Program-made: the position numbers and the translations under genes | In this document: positions 1-12,906 of the stretch, piece by piece | Layout of the letters: each line of letters opens with the position of its first letter | Numbering within the stretch: position 1 is the first letter of the stretch | Assembly (NCBI RefSeq): GCF_001949145.1 | Contig: NW_019091383.1 | Location: forward strand, 768,261-832,260 | Source: Acanthaster planci | Lineage: Eukaryota > Echinodermata > Asteroidea > Valvatida > Acanthasteridae | Length of the DNA stretch: 64,000 bases | Direction: 5' to 3' | The notes under the pieces: model-generated | The model's database searches: none | Seen by the model: the letters and a program-made list of their open reading frames with translations, nothing else | Told to the model about the DNA's origin: nothing

Positions 1-1740
1 AGTTCTCACAGCAACTGGGGAAGGCATTAATATAAGGGCTGGATCATGAGCACCAGCACATTGAGTCATGAGGGCTTTGGGTCGCTTGCAGTCTCAATAA
101 TAAAAGAATAATAATGAAAGTGTGAACTCAGCTGGATTATTTGATGAATTACTTGATTTTGCATCCTAATGAATGCAGATGCCAGTGAAAATTTCTACTG
201 TGCCAGATCTGTTCCAAGAGTCTCTGCCTAGCTTTTTTTCAACCAAACCTCCCAAATGCATCTGTGCTTCTCAAATAACCTCATTTTCAATTTTCACTTC
301 ACCAATATTACAGGGTACTTTGCAGCCTTTGAGGTAATCATGCTCACAAGAATTTCCCATATTCATGAACCAAACTGTGACATTATCCCAGGAAAAAAAA
401 TCTCAGTGTTACCCTGATTTGTGTGCAAAAAAAAAAAATGCTGCGTTATTTTTGAGATTTTGCCAACCTTTGTTTACTTTCCTCTTGTGATTCATTGTTG
501 TAAATGTGCATAGCAATACGCAAGCAACTATACCCTCTCTCAGAAATATAGCCAGTTGAGTAAATTCTAGGTTTGTAATTTGAACATAAAAATGTATGCA
601 CTGGTCTGTGCCTTCCCTCGATGACATCACAAAAACAGTGCCCTCAGTTGTACAGGAAAAGCATGGATAATCTTAAACATTTATAAAAAGTACACTCTTT
701 AGTGCTTTTTACCCTTATAAGGATGTCAAATGATGTTCACATATTGAAGAAGAGTACAGAGTAGGAGACAGTTATTTCAAATGGTAGCCGCGCAGATTCA
801 TTTTGCTGGATTGGGCCCCATGCATTGTCTTTCACAAGCAAACTCATTGATTCCAAGCTTAATAGGATGCTACCGTTTGCAATTAGCTACTTCTGGCTAT
901 AATTTCCTCCCCAGCAGTCTGTGCACACAGTCCAAACAAATTGGTGAAAGGGTCTTGCAAAGTGAGTGTTAAAGACAATTTGTTTGGATGTCCTGTTTTA
1001 CTCTGAATTAGAGAGAGCAAAATGAGCTTTTGGTTTTGATAAAGGAAACCCAAATTCAACCATACCTGTAAGTTATAGGAAAACTGCAGTTTTCTGAATG
1101 AAGCATTAAATAATTCCAGAAAGGCCTGAATGTCTTCATTTCAGTGACCCTCGATCATGCCCTCAGTGTCACGGTTGAATGGGTAACAATGCATTGTTGA
1201 CCAGCAGGTGAAATCTGCATTGTGACAAGTTAGCATAAACGCACATTCAAAAGCACTTGTTTGTGCTGGCATAAGCACCTTCAAATGTGCATCATTTACT
1301 GTATAGTGTATGTTAACTTGTCACAGTGCAAATTTCACCTGCTAGTCAATAATGCATTGTTACTTATTCAACTGTGACATTAAGCACATGATCAAGGTGT
1401 CCTTGGAAAGAAAACTTTCAGGCCTTTCTGGAGACATATATAAAGGCTTAAGAAATCTGCAGTTTTCCTATAAATAATGGTTTAATTTGGGTTTCCTTTA
1501 TTTTGATACGCCCTGTACATCACTTGATTTACTTTCTTGATGATAAACGGAAATCACTGTGAAACTACATTGTAAAAAGGGTGCCTGTGGAGGTCTGCAG
1601 ATGATTTGCAATATGCAAAATTCTTCTGGCTTTGGCAACTTATGACTCATTTTGGTAGGTTGGGCCACATTTTGACAGAGACAACTACAAAGAAGATGAC
1701 ACAGTCACTGTGAGCCCAAACGATGCCAACTTCTCCCCAC
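1..1740. other. Non-coding stretch downstream of the last visible USP30 exon
   Basis: No exon with convincing splice sites and homology was found here on either strand. It should be USP30 intron, because the USP30 reading frame at 1741 is open and needs further exons to the left. The only structure seen is the foldback element at 1037-1519. The remaining short open frames look like chance. Confidence 0.55.
1037..1519. mobile_element. Foldback/MITE-like element in USP30 intron
   Basis: Two arms of about 200 bp are inverted copies of each other. The outer part reads AAAGGAAACCCAAATT on the left and AATTTGGGTTTCCTTT on the right. Further in, GGAAAACTGCAG, AGAAAGGCCTGAA and GTAACAATGCATTGTTGA recur as complements. 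The right end continues into TTTTGATACGCCCTGTAC, closely similar to the terminus of the element at 24151-24453, so both probably belong to one MITE family. The left terminus is degenerate. No transposase is present, so mobilisation would need an autonomous relative elsewhere. Confidence 0.75.
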
Positions 1741-4700
1741 CTGTTGGTCCCTGTCAGCTCTCCAACTGCAGTTGTACAGAGCGTGCAGAACTTCATGTGG
1801 GGAGTAGACCTGGGAACCATCGTGATGGGCCGAGTGGTCATTCACAACTGTAGAAGAGAAAGAAACCAGCATGAAATGATGTAAGAATTGGAATCCCATT
1901 CACCTCAAATGGTTTAGCCATCAAGATATCCAAACCTGACATATTACCTTTACTTGGCAAATTAATCAAATTAAAGGCCAAACAACATCACTGCAGGAAA
2001 AACGAGATTTCACTTCTTTTCATGATCTCTGACTCTAAAAGATTTTTTAGGGGGGGGGAAGTCTAAAGTTGCACTAGGTATGAATTCCATCCTGTGGCAG
2101 GAACTGACAAGGACAAATGCAAGCTCGGAACAGGATGAAAAGTTTTTCTGTGGTAAGTGTGTAAATCCCTTAAAGTACTCACTGCCCATGTTCAGTTGCT
2201 GTGCCAAGGAAAACTGTCATTTTTCTATACAATTTTTAATGAAATTCTCAAAATCTTTCCCAAGGAAAAGACAAACTTACTGGCCACTTACATATGCCTT
2301 AAAGAAATTCAGGGAAAAGTGTCTAAGTTCAAAAGTAAATGCAACTGAACTTGGCCTCAAATATTTTTCTGCAATCAACATGTCATTCTGTGGACCTAAT
2401 CAACATGTGCTGGTACCTTCTAAAGTCTTGGAGAGCTTATAGGCAAGCTCATTGCGTTTGCCCTTAAAGAATCCCTGCCGGAGAGCCCTGCTGAGCCACC
2501 TAACGAATGCCGGGCATGAAGCCAGGCTCTGTAGGATCGTGTTCAGGTAGCAGGTGTTCCCGAGGTTCTCCAGTCCGGCAACTTTTCCTGCAAAATCCAA
2601 GTACCAATCATAGTAAAACGTCAAACGTTGACGTTTAGTGTTATATTAAAATTTAGTTTGATCATACACCATGGCAAATTAAAATATTGTTGCATTTCCC
2701 AGAAAACATCAAGATCTGCTGGTTATGGAGTCTTGTGAAATCAGAAAATATGACTTATCATGCAATTTATTGGATGTGGACATGGTAAGTTAATAGAAAC
2801 CAGTCAGAATTTGAAGGATGGATTTGCTTACAACTTATATGCCACATGCCTCAGCGCCATTGTTATGTTTGTACTTTTTATAGTTGGTGTAAAATTGGAT
2901 TGACCTACCCCAGAATTGTAATGACAAGTCTATGACTTGACTTGAGTCACATTTTTTTACGCTGGTTTATAACACGTGTCATGTTTTATTTTTATCAAGA
3001 ATAAGATGTGGTGTGACCACATCTTAACAAAAAATTAAAGTTACAACAATAATGATAATAATAACCAGCATTTAAAAAAAGCTCATTTAAGTAACAAAAT
3101 CACAGCATTTACAAATGATAAACAGTCAAATAATTGCATGAACTTAAGAGCACCTCTTAGGAAAACACAGTTTCTCTGATTTTATCGGTTCAAATAAATA
3201 TGGAAGCATCCAAATCAAACGCAGTGTCATCTGTCTTCAGAGCTGAAGTGTAACAAGCTAAAAAGGTTTTTTTTTCTGTTTATGCCAAGATGCAAATTCT
3301 GAATGTACATTGTGTCATTCTGAGAAAAAAAAGAGAAAACGAGGGAAACCCGCGCCCTGTGTTCGTAGTGGATAATCCCTTCACGTTCACGCCCTTGTGC
3401 ATGCCAAGCAATGCATGTAGCCATTGTTTGGCTAGCACAAGGGTTTATCCATTACAAACACAGGATGCAGGTTCCACTTGTTTTCTCTGTTTTCTGAGAA
3501 TGACGCAGTCTACATTCAGAATTCGCATCTTTGCATTAACAGAAAAAAAACCTGTTTAGTTTGTTACAGTTGAGCTCTGAAGACAAATGACACTGCGTTC
3601 GATTTGGATGCTTTCATATTAATTTGAACAGATGAAATCAGAGAAAACATGTTTTCCTTAGAGGTGCTCTTTAATAAATACACTAATAAAGTTGACATTA
3701 GAAATATGTATTATTCTTACAAATGGTACTCAGGGAGACATTTTGTGGTAAATTTTTTGACCTCAGGTAGACATCGGTCATTAGGGAGACATTTCAATGT
3801 CTCCCTAATGCCCAAGCTACCAGAAGGAGGCCGAATTTTAGTGTCCAAATTTTGAGAGATGATAGATTAGGGTCGAAATTGAAAACATGCAAAGTTTGGT
3901 TCAGATCAGATTAGGGAATATTTAATTATGGGACAGTAAAGTTTGTGCACAGTTCCAAGGGGAATGTCTCCCAAGTGACCCATTTTGGGTAAACAGTATC
4001 GTCGTTATCATTATTGGTAGAACAGGTAGGTTGTGAGTATTTTCTTAAATTGCTCGAATGATATGGCACTCTGAATGTTAGAGGGCAGACTGCTCCACTC
4101 CTTTGCTGCTGAGACTGCGAATGCTCAGTCACCAGCTTTATTAATAACAAAAAAATGACTTTCTCTCATTTTTGTTTATCGAACAAATACCTGACTCAAC
4201 CTTTTTGCATCATGATTTAACTCAAGTCACTTTGTTACAATGACTTGACTCGAGTCACAAAACTTTGGACAGGTTGCTGTTTACTTTCGCGGCACTAGTT
4301 TGGTGCATTGGAAATGGGAACCAGACCAGTCTATACCAAATGGATCTTGGACATTAATTCCCTTTGAAAAATCGTCCAGGGTTTGAATCTATTAAAACAG
4401 AAAAGAAAAACATGTAAGGAAATTGTAAAAATTACGAAAAAAGGAAAAAATTACATACAAAGTATGGCTTCAATCTGGCATGAATACTCGCTGAGCAGTG
4501 CGCATATTGATTGAGCTCTCACACTACCACAATGATTAATGGAAATTGGCTAATACCCACTTCCTTAAATTGGAGCACCATGACACTGGCAAAAATTTCT
4601 ACTTTTTAAAGCCATTTACATGTAAACTTAGGTGCTAAACACATGTTTCTCTCTTTGAATATCTAGCCTGTGACACTTGAACAATGTTACGGTCCAATTA

Positions 4701-4996
4701 GGAATTCCTGGTACAATCATGACAATCCAATTAAAAATTATTGAGCATTTAAGAAAACTTTGAATAAGTTCCAACACGTCTAAGACTAAGTTAGTCTGCC
4801 CTGACTGCCTGCAGTGGCCTAGCTTTTCACTTGGAAAAGTTTTCTCACTTCGTTTCCCAGTTCCTGCTTTAGAACCGCGTCCGGCATCATCCGGTCCCCA
4901 GAAAATGTAGGTAAGAGTGACTGCAACTGCAGCCCCTACTCCCAAAAATGGAATGAACTTTTCCGGAATGATCAGCCTGCCACTTGGAGTAAGCAT
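1741..4996 (-). CDS. USP30: USP30, mitochondrial ubiquitin carboxyl-terminal hydrolase (5' part, three exons)
   Basis: Exons read on the minus strand are 4996-4849, 2587-2417 and 1847-1741, with phases that match at each junction. The product starts with a hydrophobic segment followed by FWGPDD, equivalent to the single N-terminal membrane anchor and the 'IWGP' motif of vertebrate USP30. Next comes the USP Cys box (GLENLGNTCYLNT) with the catalytic cysteine, then SLASCPAFVRWL, a close match to human USP30. The third exon (HEVLHALYN) corresponds to the segment just before the DAHELF block. In the family the enzyme sits on the mitochondrial outer membrane and removes ubiquitin, opposing Parkin-driven mitophagy. 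The His box and the 3' exons are outside the window, so this is a partial gene. The start codon was chosen because it directly precedes the anchor and faces MAPKAPK5 across a short promoter. The donor of exon 1 (CGAA|GTGAGA) is inferred from phase. Confidence 0.9.
2999..3026. repeat. Short perfect hairpin
   Basis: TAAGATGTGG and CCACATCTTA flank a few bases in USP30 intron 1, giving a near-perfect palindrome. No function is implied. Confidence 0.5.
3145..3672. mobile_element. Large inverted-repeat (foldback) element in USP30 intron 1
   Basis: The two halves, about 3145-3400 and 3420-3672, are inverted copies over roughly 250 bp each. The outer ends are AAGAGCACCTC and GAGGTGCTCTT. Shared inner blocks include AAGCATCCAAATC, ACGCAGTGTCAT and TCTTCAGAGCT with their complements. 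Only a short loop around 3400-3420 separates the arms. Arm divergence looks low. There is no long coding frame, so it is a non-autonomous foldback or MITE. Confidence 0.85.
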
Positions 4997-5408
4997 AGCT
5001 GATTTCTTCTCCGTCCAAAGGGGAAAGGAACGGGGAAATTCGTTATTTAGTGCCTAACTCTCGTTTAGGCCTACTAGGAAGCTGCCATTTTGGATGATCA
5101 ATTGGTACCCACATCAATCGTCATTGTTTCTCGTACGGGATACGGAACCAGCGCAAGGGTATTTAATTGAACTTTGACCTAAATCGAAGAAAATGACAAC
5201 ATTGAAAATTTTGTACGTCGTCCCTTGGGCTATAACGTAGGTTAGAATCTTGTGAATTTGTCAAGGAAGAAAACTTAATCAACGGAAGCCCAGACAGTGT
5301 CTGTATGCCCATTGTCATCTTGATCCATCGAAAATCCATCTGCATTTGAGTTCGAAGTTTCCAAGAGCTAAGAGCAAGCATACTGCTAACTTGAGCTACT
5401 TTCTCAGC
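4997..5408. promoter_or_regulatory. Divergent USP30/MAPKAPK5 promoter interval
   Basis: The initiator codons of USP30 (minus, 4996) and MAPKAPK5 (plus, 5409) are 412 bp apart and face away from each other, so this interval must hold both start regions and is probably a bidirectional promoter. No TATA box stands out. That it acts as one shared promoter is inference from spacing. Confidence 0.6.
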
Positions 5409-8400
5409 ATGGAGGCGAGAGATACGTCACTCAACGAGGTTGCCAATGCGCTGATTAAATTTAAAGTAAGGACCAAAGAAAATGATTAATGGATGTTGTT
5501 AAGAGGAAGAAATTGGTTGACAGGGAAAACTTGATGTTGATCTGATGATGTGGAGGAGGATGCAGGTGATGCAAGGCTCAAGACATGGCAAGGGAAGGCA
5601 ACGAGTAGATTTCAAGATTGAAATTTATTTAAAGATGATTTATTTGGTAATGGTGATGGTGAAATGAGTTTGTATGTGAATTGGAAAATTATGATTGCAG
5701 TATTAAATTTTTACACAGAAAATGTGTAATTTTCATGATGTTACTGACATTGTCGAGAAATTATCAGTGGCTAATATTATATGACACACTTTCAGAAAAA
5801 AATGAAATACGAGCTACATGTAGTGTTATGTGTCATTGAAATGTTCATCCCTGTGCGCATATTTATACGTTATTTATTTCATATTATTACAGTATTATGT
5901 TGATTTATTACTCCAAGGCAATTAACTTGGTCTTCATTTTCCAACAGACATCATCTATTGTCGATGATTACACCATCAACTGGAAGCAAAAGCTAGGCAC
6001 TGGCGTCAATGGGCCAGTCTGGCCATGCAAGAAGAACGGAACCAATGAGCGATACGCCCTGAAGGTTCTCGCTGACAAACCAAGCTCCAGAACGGAAATC
6101 ACCCTGCACAGTCACTGCAGTGGCCACCAAGCGATTGTGACACTGTATGATGTCTATGCAAATGAGGTAATACATATTCATGAGGTACAAAGGAGTACAT
6201 CCTGCATAATGATGTTGTAGTGGTTCTAGTCTCATGGAACAGGCTGCACAGCACTACCAGCAGTTGATGCTTAAAGCCCTTATTTATGTTGAGGACAATC
6301 AGTTGATGTGCGCAATCAGTCAGTCATGTTGCCCTATCAGTTGATCTTGTCAGAATACGTCCGTCTTTTCAAAGCCATCTTCCACAACTGTATGAATTAA
6401 TTAGGACGGAAAAGTAATCCAGTCAGCTGATGGCGCAAATACTGACATATATGCCGAAAGATCAAAGGACTGTGCAGTGATAAACTGTTGCTGAGATCAA
6501 CTTTTCATGCTCAACAACTATATTGTATGAAGATGTATTTTTTGCGTTGGGGANNNNNNNNNNNNNNNNNNNNNNNNNNNNNNNNNNNNNNNNNNNNNNN
6601 NNNNNNNNNNNNNNNNNNNNNNNNNNNNNNNNNNNNNNNNNNNNNNNNNNNNNNNNNNNNNNNNNNNNNNNNNNNNNNNNNNNNNNNNNNNNNNNNNNNN
6701 NNNNNNNNNNNNNNNNNNNNNNNNNNNNNNNNNNNNNNNNNNNNNNNNNNNNTACAGTGCTTATAAATATACGTTGGGTAAGGGCAAACCCGTTATATAT
6801 AATTAACATCTCCCCAACGCAAAAAAAAAAAAAAAAAAATCTTGATAATAATTTGCTTAATAATAATAATAATTTGCTTCATTTGACTCGGACCGGCCAG
6901 CCGACCCCGGCAAGCTCGGTGGTCGAGTGGTTAAAACACCTGCACTAGTAAGCAGGAGGTCGTGGGTTCGAGTCCCACCCGAGTAAGCTTGTGAGGTTTT
7001 TTCGCAAGCTCTCGGAAAAGCACTGAGCATACATTGCTTATAAATATACGCTGGGTAAGGGCAAACCCGTTATATATAATTAACTATATTGTAGTTTGTT
7101 CCAACTGGACAGGTGCAATTCCCTGGGGAGGCTCATCCACGTGCCAGGCTCCTGATGGTCATGGAGTTGATGGATGGTGGGGAGCTCTTTGACCGCATCA
7201 GTCAGCAGAAGGGGTTCACCGAGGCACAGGCCGTCAGATATGCCAAACAGGTAGACATTTAGGGTGGGGGATCAGGATGAGAAGACAGGATGGCACAGGG
7301 GATGAAGTTTGGAAACTGTTTGGCTGCAGTTGTGGCTCCAAAGATTTCACCTGAGTCAGAGGTCAGCAGAAAGTTCAAATTCTTGGGCACAAAGGATGGA
7401 GAACATGATTGGAAACAGGATGGGGCGTAGGGTCAGGGACTCGGTGGGGGAAAGGGATCTTTATAGTTTGGAACTGCATGACCTTTCCTCAGAATCAATT
7501 CTGTGAAGCCGTCAAATGGACCAGGCTGACGAACAATAGCCTAAACCACTAGGAACTTTGTAATAGAAAAAGCTAACAGATCATACCTGAGAAAAACAAT
7601 CAAGAATCTGTTCATGTACGTAGATTGCCAGTTCTATACAGCGATGCCATTCACTGAACATAGCCCACCGAGATCTGAAGCCAGAAAATCTGCTTCTCAA
7701 GGATAATTCTGAGGTAATCACCGATTCCAAATATTTCGTAATTTTATTGGAAGTGCACTTTCCATCATGCCTTGTTCGCATTTTAATTGAGTGCCTGCAC
7801 TTTTGTCCTGGAAGGCTGAGAGTTCAAACCAAACACATCCTTATATTTATATGTCCATCGACAAGACTACTCTTAACCCTGACCATCTCTTTCTGTCTGA
7901 GAATGCATTTAGTGTTCAGAAGTTGGCCAGCAAGCCTTTTTATCATTGGATTGGAACAGTTCATTGTCCGGATGGGGAGGTTGTGATTGGGTTAAAATAC
8001 ATAACTTCCCAGTACTGTCAGTTAGCTTCAGAATTATTTTATTATAGATATTTTTGGTGTACAAAGATGGCACTGGTTCCCAAACCAGTCTACGAAAGAC
8101 GGAACATTGCTAGTCATTTAATATTTTTCCATATCCTTTAATGGATTTTCAGGGCTATGTTCCCCTTATCATTTGATGCTGTTTAAGTTAAAAATACATT
8201 CGGTAAATACACATGGCTTGAAAGTGACATTTATCTGCATTGTCGCTTCTTTTAGTCATTGCTGCTTTCAGAGATGAAACGATAAAAACCATTGCTAAAA
8301 GCAGATGCCAAGGAGAAATCCTCAACATTATCAGCAATGAGGCAGGTACCATCACCATGTTACAACTGTTTGCGTTTCCTTGATAGAATTCACCGGTGAA

Positions 8401-11400
8401 GTTGTCAGACTTTGGATTTGCCAAAGTGGATGATGGGACGTTAGCTACACCACACTTCACACCCTACTATGTCGCTCCACAGGTGAAATAACAGGATTTC
8501 TTGTACATTTACACGATCAGGCTCACCGTTCACTCTTCTAGTTTATCCCACCTTTTTTTCTTTCAATTCAAGTCTTTTTCAAATGCTTGTAGTAAATATT
8601 GTGTTCCAGTTAAAAAAAGCAACAAACAGTTATCCTTGCTTTGGTACAGCGTATGTATTGATTTATGTTCTCAGCCGTTGAAACCTTGCCCTGTCGGTAT
8701 GACGTTGCTGTCATGTTAGCTGCAGTACGGTGTATTTGGTTTACATTAGAACTACGTGCAACGGGAATCTGACAGATGGAAACAGTATTGCATTATGAAG
8801 TATGAACAAAATAATGGGGTACATGTATATTTTTGAATTAAACTTTCTGGGAATTGAGCGAAAGCTTGGATATTGTTGCTTATTTGTTTATATTACTTTT
8901 AGTTTGGCGGATATGGCTGGACCGTTGTCCTCTGAGCAAGTGTAAAGAATTTTGTGAGCCCAGAAAATACATGTATGTGTCGGTTTTTCTCCTGCAGGTT
9001 CTAGAAGCTCAAAGGAGGCAGAGGAGGGAAGAGAAAGGAATCATCCCTACCTCACCAGGTCCTTACACCTATGATAAGGTAGACAGGTGTACTCACAATG
9101 TCGATAAAACTTCTAGCCAATCAGAACCCTAAGTGTGTACCCTTCATGCATGTTTGACCACACAAGTTCTTCTGTTGGAAGTTTTGAAAAAATTAAAAGA
9201 ATTTAAAATACATGGAAAAATTCTTACAAAAATGAAAACCAGTTTTTATGGTTGTATACATGTACTTGCTGAGACCATTTGTCTTAAATTGTAAAATTTC
9301 TCTAGAATGTTTAAGCAGCATTTTTGTCGAGCAATAAACCTTCTTTTCTGCCTGACTGATACTCAAGTTCCCAGTAGGTTTTACATTTACTGTATCCGCT
9401 CTGAGCAGGAACAAAAGAGGGCGTGTTTTGAAATGAAATTGACAGTCCTTTGGTACTCACACACTGCATAGGTGTGCAAGTTTGTGCGCCTTTGACGTGG
9501 AGCACGTTGAGTACACGCAACGATATTAGTCAAGAATGTGTGGTCTTTGCGTGCCGAATGCATGCTAGAACCTGGTTGGAAAACTTAGTACCATCTGTCT
9601 GTCTTCGCCGGTGAGGGTGCATTTCAGCTCAGGGCAGATTGAAAGAATTTGTTGGAATTTAAGGGGATTTATACTGCAAATACTTGTATCATGGCAAGGG
9701 TTAAAAGAAATCTGATAACCAATCAGGACTTTCGTTAGATTTAAGATTTTGGAGTTTTGACCAATGAGAACTCTTGTGAGGTCATTCATTATTACATACT
9801 GACATTTTTTTCCAGAGCTGTGACATATGGTCCGTCGGTGTCATTATCTACATCATGTTATGCGGTTACCCACCATTCTATCCTGAGACGCCCAGCAGAA
9901 AGATATCACGGGAGATGTGCCACCGTATCCTAGCTGGCCAGTACGATTTCCCATCAGAGGAATGGGCACACATCTCTGATGAAGCTAAAGACGTTGTCAA
10001 CAAGTAAAATTTGTTCCTCTTTAATTTCATTTTTTCCAATCATTACGTTTAACCATGATTTACAATTCACCAGTTAGCAGGGCTGAGCGTGATCGGGCTA
10101 TACTTTATAATCGGTGCCATCAAACAAACCCCTTCTCATTCAACAATTTGAAAAACTTGACCCCCTCAAAATCAAAACCCTGAATATACCAGTGTAGTTT
10201 ACCTCTAAACTCAAGCAATGAGGAAAACTTTGTCTTCAGATCAGTAACGTCACATTTAAACCCTTCCCTCAATGAGGATTGCACAGCAGACATGTTTTTG
10301 TGTCAGCCTCGCTGTTAGAAACGACGTAAATTCTCGTCTTAAATTCTGACATGTCTGATTGGCAAATGTTTGATTTTATTTGAGATTACTGAGAGTTGAC
10401 CCGATGGAGAGGCTTACCGTCCATGGATTGATGGAGCACCCGTGGATGCAAGAAAACAGGGCATCCAACAGGGCACTCAACTCACCAGCCATCATGCTGG
10501 ACAAGGTGAGGGTTAGGCCGTCCTGTGACATGGCCACCTCTGGCTGAGTTTGATCAACGGCTTCTTGTCAACCACTGGTCGAATTTTGTCTGGTGCCCGG
10601 GATGTATTTGGTGCCTTACTTCACTGTGATTGGTTTGCCTAAAATAAATATTAAAAAAAACATCATTGCTCTGGTTTGAATATTCATCAGAACCTGATGG
10701 AGGAGGCCATGAGGGTGCACTCAGAGCAGCTGACGTCAATGCGACTACCGCAGAAGAGAGTCGTCCTGAAGCCAGTGGCTAAGGCTGACAATCCCATCAT
10801 CAGGAAACGGGCTAGGTCATGGTATGACTGTCTGACTTTTGTTGCTGCTCTGGCTTCTTTGTATTATGTAGTGTGGCTAATTCAAAAGTGTTAAGAAGTT
10901 AACTGTAATGGTAAATCAGTCACACCCCAACCAGGTTTCAGCCAGAACTTTGGAACTGGGTGTCCACACTTGTCTTGAAGTGAAATCAGGGGCCCCTCAA
11001 GTTGCTAAGATTTTCTTTCTTTTACATTCCTGTAATTATGTTCTCTTGCATTCACATAATGAAACAAGGTGGCAACAATGACCTATGTGGTGTCCAAAAG
11101 ACACCCTGACACCCCTAACCCTACCCTGCGCCACAAGTGTCAATTGCTACACTACTTAGTTAGTTATCCACAAAATGCAAGAATTTCTTCAGAAAGGGAC
11201 TCCATTGTATTTGAAAGTTCTTTCATAGTTCTTATTTAGCACTGTTCTTTTCCCAATCTCACCTGTGAATGCACAGGAGATAAAGGAGAGAAATTTCAGT
11301 TTAGCTGAGACTAAAAAGAACAGTTCACACAATAGCTGGGACAAGACTTGAACTCAGGAGTGCTTATCACCTAAGGCCAAAAGTGAACAGAGAACTCTGG

Positions 11401-12906
11401 ACTGATTCTGGCCTTTCATTTTGGCAATACAAGTACAGCAGTGCAACGGTTTGTTTTCAGTTGCCAGTCGGTGGACAACAGGGTAGTCGAGGGCCAGCCA
11501 GAAGCCAAGCTCAGGAAAGAGAGCGATGCAGTGACCAAACTGAGGGACGTGATTGCCTACTGCATACTGCCTCCCCAAGGTAGGAAGACGCAGGGTGGGT
11601 TGGATGTCTTGCCGCTGGTGATCGTGCCGAAGTACTGAGTTTGATGGGATGCTCTTGTTAGGAGAGGTGGTTGTTGGTTAACTAGCAATGACAAGACACT
11701 GTGGTCTGCAAGAGTTGTTTCCAATTGAAAATGAGGGGATGCATAGGGTCTTTGCACTAGTGTTAACAGGCACCTGATGGAAATGCCATCCAAGTATCAG
11801 CCCAGCCTCTGTCGTACATGGGGGGCCACTCTGACCAGATGACAATAATGGATCCAGGATCAAATTTTCAGGGGGAGGGGCAAACTTTGGGTGGGAGCAA
11901 GGAGGAAATGTTTCATCTTGTGTTACTATTTATGGCCTTTCTTAGGGATGAGGCAATATTTTTGGTGTTTTTTGCACGCTCTGAGAAGGAAGGGAAAATG
12001 AAAGAATACCCCCCATAACCTTTCTCTCATTAAAAAAAATTGCCTCCCTTTTGGGGGTGGGGTCACGGCTGCTGTCCCCCCTCCCCCCACAATCTACCTT
12101 TACTAGAAACACAGACAGCCCCTCACTAGCAGAGAAGAGGCTGATGGGAAAGATTTCCCTGTGGCACTCGTGAAAACTCTGCGTTTCAACAGAAATTGGT
12201 CTGCTTGCCCTGTGCCAAACGTGAATGAACCATTTTGTGCACGTGGTGTTTTCCCACCAAAAGGACAGTGCATCAAAACACGCCCTCCCGTGTTCCAGCA
12301 CGGGGCAGATATCTAGGCTACTGTTATCTTCTGACATCTCTAAAACCATGATTTCTATCTAAAGGAAAGACTAGATGTGGCAATATGGGCCCCTCAATTT
12401 GTCTTAAAGTGTTTAACTTACTGTTTTCAGGTGGCTGTAACAATGACTACCTGTGCCAACTGGTGCAGATAGCACAGGAACACAACGACGAGTGCAATAC
12501 ACTGAGGGCAGAATTGGAGTTGCTACACTGGAATGGTGAGTTCAAGATCGACTTTTACCTTCAGTGAACTGACTCCTGTATTTTTTGCGCTTTGATTTCT
12601 TCCTGTCCATTGTATCTCATCCTGGCCTAGTCTTTAACATGAATCCAATATGCTGCGTTGCCAACAAACAGCCATATTGACAGTCCTTTCCCTTGAGCCG
12701 CTAAGTCATCGATGGACTTTATTATTTGATAGCTGTCATCAAGTTCTCTCTAAATGTCTGCATTTGAACAGGGAAGTGATACAGTTGGTTGATTTTGTAT
12801 GACTTTGACAGGGAAGGCGTTCACGATGCCAGTGGACTCGTCCAGATTGGCACTCGCTCTCAGCAAGGTGGTGAAGGAAAAGAACTCTCCCAATGCCACG
12901 CAGTGA
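5409..12906 (+). CDS. MAPKAPK5: MAPKAPK5 (PRAK), MAP kinase-activated protein kinase 5, complete, 12 exons
   Basis: Exons: 5409-5465, 5948-6166, 7113-7250, 7624-7713, 8387-8482, 8998-9078, 9816-10003, 10385-10505, 10691-10815 (or to 10821), 11461-11579, 12431-12535, 12812-12906. Phases close without error, giving about 477 residues against 473 in human. Kinase landmarks: the region around LGTGVNGPV (glycine-rich loop), ALKVL (lysine), MELMDGGELFDRI, AHRDLKPEN (catalytic loop), DFGFAK (Mg-binding) and LATPHFTPYYVAPQ, where the Thr corresponds to the activating site of human PRAK. These are followed by TSPGPYTYDKSCDIWSVGVI and HPWM. The C-terminal tail, including ILPPQ and LHWNG, also matches. 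The family is a serine/threonine kinase activated by p38 and atypical MAPKs ERK3/ERK4. The exon 9 donor is ambiguous by 6 bases with no frame effect. A SINE-like composite and an N gap lie in intron 2. Confidence 0.96.
6554..6752. other. Assembly gap (199 N)
   Basis: A run of undetermined bases. The bases just left (TTTTTTGCGTTGGGGA) and at 6811 (TCCCCAACGCAAAAAA) are inverse complements, so the gap sits inside a foldback that probably hindered sequencing. Confidence 0.99.
6914..6985 (+). other. tRNA-Thr-like head of the SINE (pol III A and B boxes)
   Basis: The segment resembles a tRNA with a CTAGTAA anticodon loop (AGT, threonine type). Box A-like TGGTCGAGTGG lies at 6920-6930 and box B GGTTCGAGTCC at 6965-6975. 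The T arm (GTGGG/CCCAC) and anticodon stem (CCTGC/GCAGG) pair. The anticodon loop has 8 bases instead of 7 and the acceptor stem is imperfect. It continues into repeat sequence rather than a T-run terminator. I therefore read it as the promoter head of a SINE and not as a working tRNA gene. Confidence 0.7.

Larger units (their letters stand above)
6529..7081 (+). mobile_element. tRNA-derived SINE composite in MAPKAPK5 intron 2
   Basis: AACTATATTGTA occurs just before (6517-6528) and just after (7082-7093), consistent with a 12-bp target site duplication. Inside are the N gap, a tRNA-like head (6914-6985) and two copies of a tail reading GCTTATAAATATACG then GGGCAAACCCGTTATATATA, at about 6758-6806 and 7036-7081. 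This looks like two SINE units or one nested in the other, the first being mostly lost in the gap. A-rich and TAATAA stretches at 6822-6875 separate them. Confidence 0.75.

Noticed and set aside
6914-6985. Functional tRNA-Thr(AGT) gene
   Set aside because: The anticodon loop has an extra base, the acceptor stem is imperfect, and the sequence runs on into a repeated tail. It is a SINE head.
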